Shown here piece after piece: positions 62,618 through 64,000 of a stretch of DNA of 64,000 bases. The DNA is from Pseudomonas sp. LS44. GTDB taxonomy: Bacteria > Pseudomonadota > Gammaproteobacteria > Pseudomonadales > Pseudomonadaceae. The translations under genes and the position numbers were made by a program. The notes under the pieces are model-generated. The model was not told the origin of the DNA. It saw nothing but the letters and a program-made list of their open reading frames with translations, and searched no databases. Numbering within the stretch: position 1 is the first letter of the stretch; each line of letters starts with the position of its first letter. The stretch spans positions 1,178,001 through 1,242,000 of the forward strand of contig NZ_CP102830.1 in NCBI RefSeq assembly GCF_024730785.1. The letters run 5' to 3'.

Positions 62618-62887
62618 ATGAAGGTCTTTCTCGGCGCGGCCAAGGTGCTGGCTTTGCTGTTCTGGTTGACGGTAGTGGTAAATCTCTTCGAACCCTTCGC
62701 ACAGCCTTTCGGACTGTTGCTGCATTTCTGCGGCGGCCTGCTCCTGGTTATCAACGGCTACCAATTGGTTCTGCGTAGCGTCGGCCTACGCGAGCAGTCC
62801 GTTTTGTGGTGTGCCCGTGCGCTGTTGTTTGGGCCCTTGCAGCGCGATGAGGTGCCGATGGCCGCGCTGGAGTTGGCTCATGCGTAG
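62618..62887 (+). CDS. DUF1145-family small membrane protein (YhhL-like)
   Basis: An 89-residue membrane protein with two hydrophobic helices, about 8-23 (LALLFWLTVVVNLFEP) and 31-52 (FGLLLHFCGGLLLVINGYQLVL), separated by PFAQPF. The 'LFW..V..NL..PF..PF..LL...G..LL..N..Q' pattern is that of DUF1145/YhhL proteins. The ATG at 62618 follows AAAGGGGTGGGGT. A longer in-frame stretch upstream is not conserved-looking and overlaps the preceding hairpin. Its end overlaps the collagen-like gene start by 8 bases, suggesting co-translation. Function unknown. Confidence 0.82.
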   Translation: MKVFLGAAKVLALLFWLTVVVNLFEPFAQPFGLLLHFCGGLLLVINGYQLVLRSVGLREQSVLWCARALLFGPLQRDEVPMAALELAHA

Positions 62888-63677
62888 CCTCTTAATGTTG
62901 GCACTACTTAGCAGCCCAGTGATCGCGGCGGCCGCCGAGGTCAAGGTTGAATCCAATACGCTGCTGCGCCTGCCGGCGAACACCAGTCTGATGGTCCTTG
63001 AGCGGCTGGAGATTGCCGATGCCGGAGTCTTGCTGATTCCTGCGACGGTCAATGAGTTGCGCGTCGGCGAACTGCGCCTAGGGCGTGATGCGCGCATCGG
63101 CATCGCCCCTGGCGAGCAGGCGTTCCGCCTGGAGGCCAAACACGCCGAATTGGCTGCCGGTATCCAGATCAGCGCGCATGGCGCGTCGGGTAAGGTGGAT
63201 AAACCGGCAACGCCGGGCCGCAACTTGAGCGTGCGTCTGGAGCAGGTCAGCCTGTCGGGCACACTTCTGGTGGACGTGCACGGGGGCGCCGGCGCGCCGG
63301 GATTGCCCGGTTTGGATGGCGCAGCGGGCGAGACGGCCGGTTGCTTGTGGGGACAGGCCGGGCCCGGCAGTGACGGACAGAACGGTAGCGATGGCCAAAC
63401 CGGCGCTGCCGGTGGCCAGGTCCGACTGGAAGTGCCAGAGAGTTTCCCCGTCGATGCCCTACAGGTGCGCCGTGAAGGTGGTGCCGGCGGTCTGGCTGGT
63501 GAGGCGGGCCGCGCTGGTCCTGGCGCATCGCCCAAGGGGTGTTTGCTGTACAGCAGTGACGGTGCCCGCGATGGCCGCAGCGGACAGCCCGGTCAACCGG
63601 GCGCGGCTGGTCGGGAAGGCAGCGTGAATGTGGTGCGCTTTGCCGACCAGTCGGGCGCCGTCAGCCGATCAGAATGA
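62880..63677 (+). CDS. Secreted collagen-like protein
   Basis: A 265-residue exported protein. The signal peptide is MRSLLMLALLSSPVIAAAA. Residues about 20-132 form a beta-rich domain with repeated LxxxELRVGELRLGRDARIGI-like strands. Three glycine-rich collagen-like blocks follow (about 133-175, 196-217 and 226-247), with runs such as GAPGLPGLDGAAGETAG, GQNGSDGQTGAAGG and GQPGQPGAAGREG, in which every third residue is often Gly. Two Cys (in GCLWG and GCLLY) sit inside the blocks. The start at 62880 overlaps the DUF1145 gene by 8 bases. The stop overlaps the convergent CopD-like gene by 9 bases. The role is unknown; surface or matrix function is a guess. Confidence 0.78.
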   Translation: MRSLLMLALLSSPVIAAAAEVKVESNTLLRLPANTSLMVLERLEIADAGVLLIPATVNELRVGELRLGRDARIGIAPGEQAFRLEAKHAELAAGIQISAHGASGKVDKPATPGRNLSVRLEQVSLSGTLLVDVHGGAGAPGLPGLDGAAGETAGCLWGQAGPGSDGQNGSDGQTGAAGGQVRLEVPESFPVDALQVRREGGAGGLAGEAGRAGPGASPKGCLLYSSDGARDGRSGQPGQPGAAGREGSVNVVRFADQSGAVSRSE

Positions 63678-64000
63678 CGGTCGCAGGGCGGCAATCGCCA
63701 CGACGGTGAGTCCGATCAGCAGGTTAAAGCCCACTAGGCGGCGAATCCGGCCGAGTACCGCGCCGCCGCCCGGCCAGTCTTGCGCAGCCACGGCGCGGCG
63801 CAATTCCGGCAGCTGGAGCGCCTGCACGCGCAGGAACAGCGCAACCATGGCGACATACAAGCCCATCATCATGTGCACATAGCGCGGCGCCGTCTCGAAA
63901 CCAGCGAAGCGCAGGTGCAACATGGCAACACCGCTGATCGGCAACACCAGCACGGCAATCCATACCCAGAAGAAGAAACGCCGGAAGACCTCGAGCCACA
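63669..64000 (-). CDS. CopD-family-like membrane protein (5' truncated by the window end)
   Basis: The frame is open to the window end, so the N-terminus is missing. The visible 110 residues read from WLEVFRRFFFWVWIAVLVLPISG and contain three hydrophobic segments, FETAPRYVHMMMGLYVAMVALFLRV in the middle and LVGFNLLIGLTVVAIAALRPSF at the end. This matches short pseudomonad integral membrane proteins placed in the CopD family (copper-resistance-related membrane proteins). Whether this one handles copper is not shown by the sequence. Its last nine bases overlap the 3' end of the collagen-like gene on the opposite strand. Confidence 0.75.
   Translation of the reverse strand, partial: WLEVFRRFFFWVWIAVLVLPISGVAMLHLRFAGFETAPRYVHMMMGLYVAMVALFLRVQALQLPELRRAVAAQDWPGGGAVLGRIRRLVGFNLLIGLTVVAIAALRPSF

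Overview
The window is GC-rich chromosomal DNA of a Pseudomonas-type gammaproteobacterium. The evidence is gene content and order, recalled from P. aeruginosa rather than searched: putA-putP-LysR-azoR, argF plus an ABC ATPase, bfr-bfd, rnt-pyrC-motY-argG-gloA, the PA3496-type gene next to nth and the rsx operon, and metG-apbC-dcd. Intergenic spaces carry several families of short palindromic repeats typical of pseudomonads. No rRNA, tRNA, CRISPR array or prophage was seen. The only complete transposon-like gene is one IS110-family insertion sequence.

Layout. 1-7.4 kb: proline catabolism (5'-truncated putA, putP), a LysR regulator divergent from an azoreductase, a decayed SMR efflux gene and a GYD-domain gene. 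7.5-13 kb: a large bifunctional penicillin-binding-protein-like gene, a methyltransferase, a VOC remnant, a VOC gene and an aldo/keto reductase. 13.1-18.5 kb: a chemoreceptor with a candidate FliA promoter, an EF-hand protein, an FMN/Fe-S glutamate-synthase-like membrane protein, a tautomerase and an AT-richer methyltransferase. 18.6-28.1 kb: metR/metE, a secreted hydrolase, then glpD, glpR, ybaK and glpK with candidate GlpR operators and a 142-bp MITE-like element. 28.1-33.5 kb: a solute-binding protein, a PhzF protein, a diguanylate cyclase, an ABC ATPase coupled to argF, and a cold-shock gene. 33.9-42.4 kb: a molybdopterin oxidoreductase, grxD, bfr, bfd (Fur box), rnt, pyrC, motY (candidate FliA promoter), argG (two-half-site ArgR operator) and gloA. 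42.5-49.3 kb: nth and the six-gene rsx electron-transport operon. 49.4-54 kb: metG, apbC, a small MreB-like protein and dcd. 54-55.2 kb: the IS110 element with a candidate bridge-RNA end. 55.4-64 kb: small envelope, metal and stress genes, a penicillin-acylase-family hydrolase, a collagen-like secreted protein and a CopD-like membrane protein cut by the window end.

How genes work together. putP imports proline and putA oxidises it. glpK, glpD and glpR form a glycerol module, but no glpF is present here. argF and argG supply arginine. RsxA-E, G and Nth form one translationally overlapping operon (ion- or NADH-driven reduction of SoxR plus base-excision repair), interrupted only by a repeat cluster between rsxC and rsxD. 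Bfd and Bfr manage iron release and storage.

The most interesting candidates are the IS110 element with its putative bridge RNA, several well-spaced regulatory sites (ArgR, FliA, GlpR, Fur), gene remnants caught during decay, and the repeat families. Functional calls rest on reading motifs and recalling families. No database search was run.
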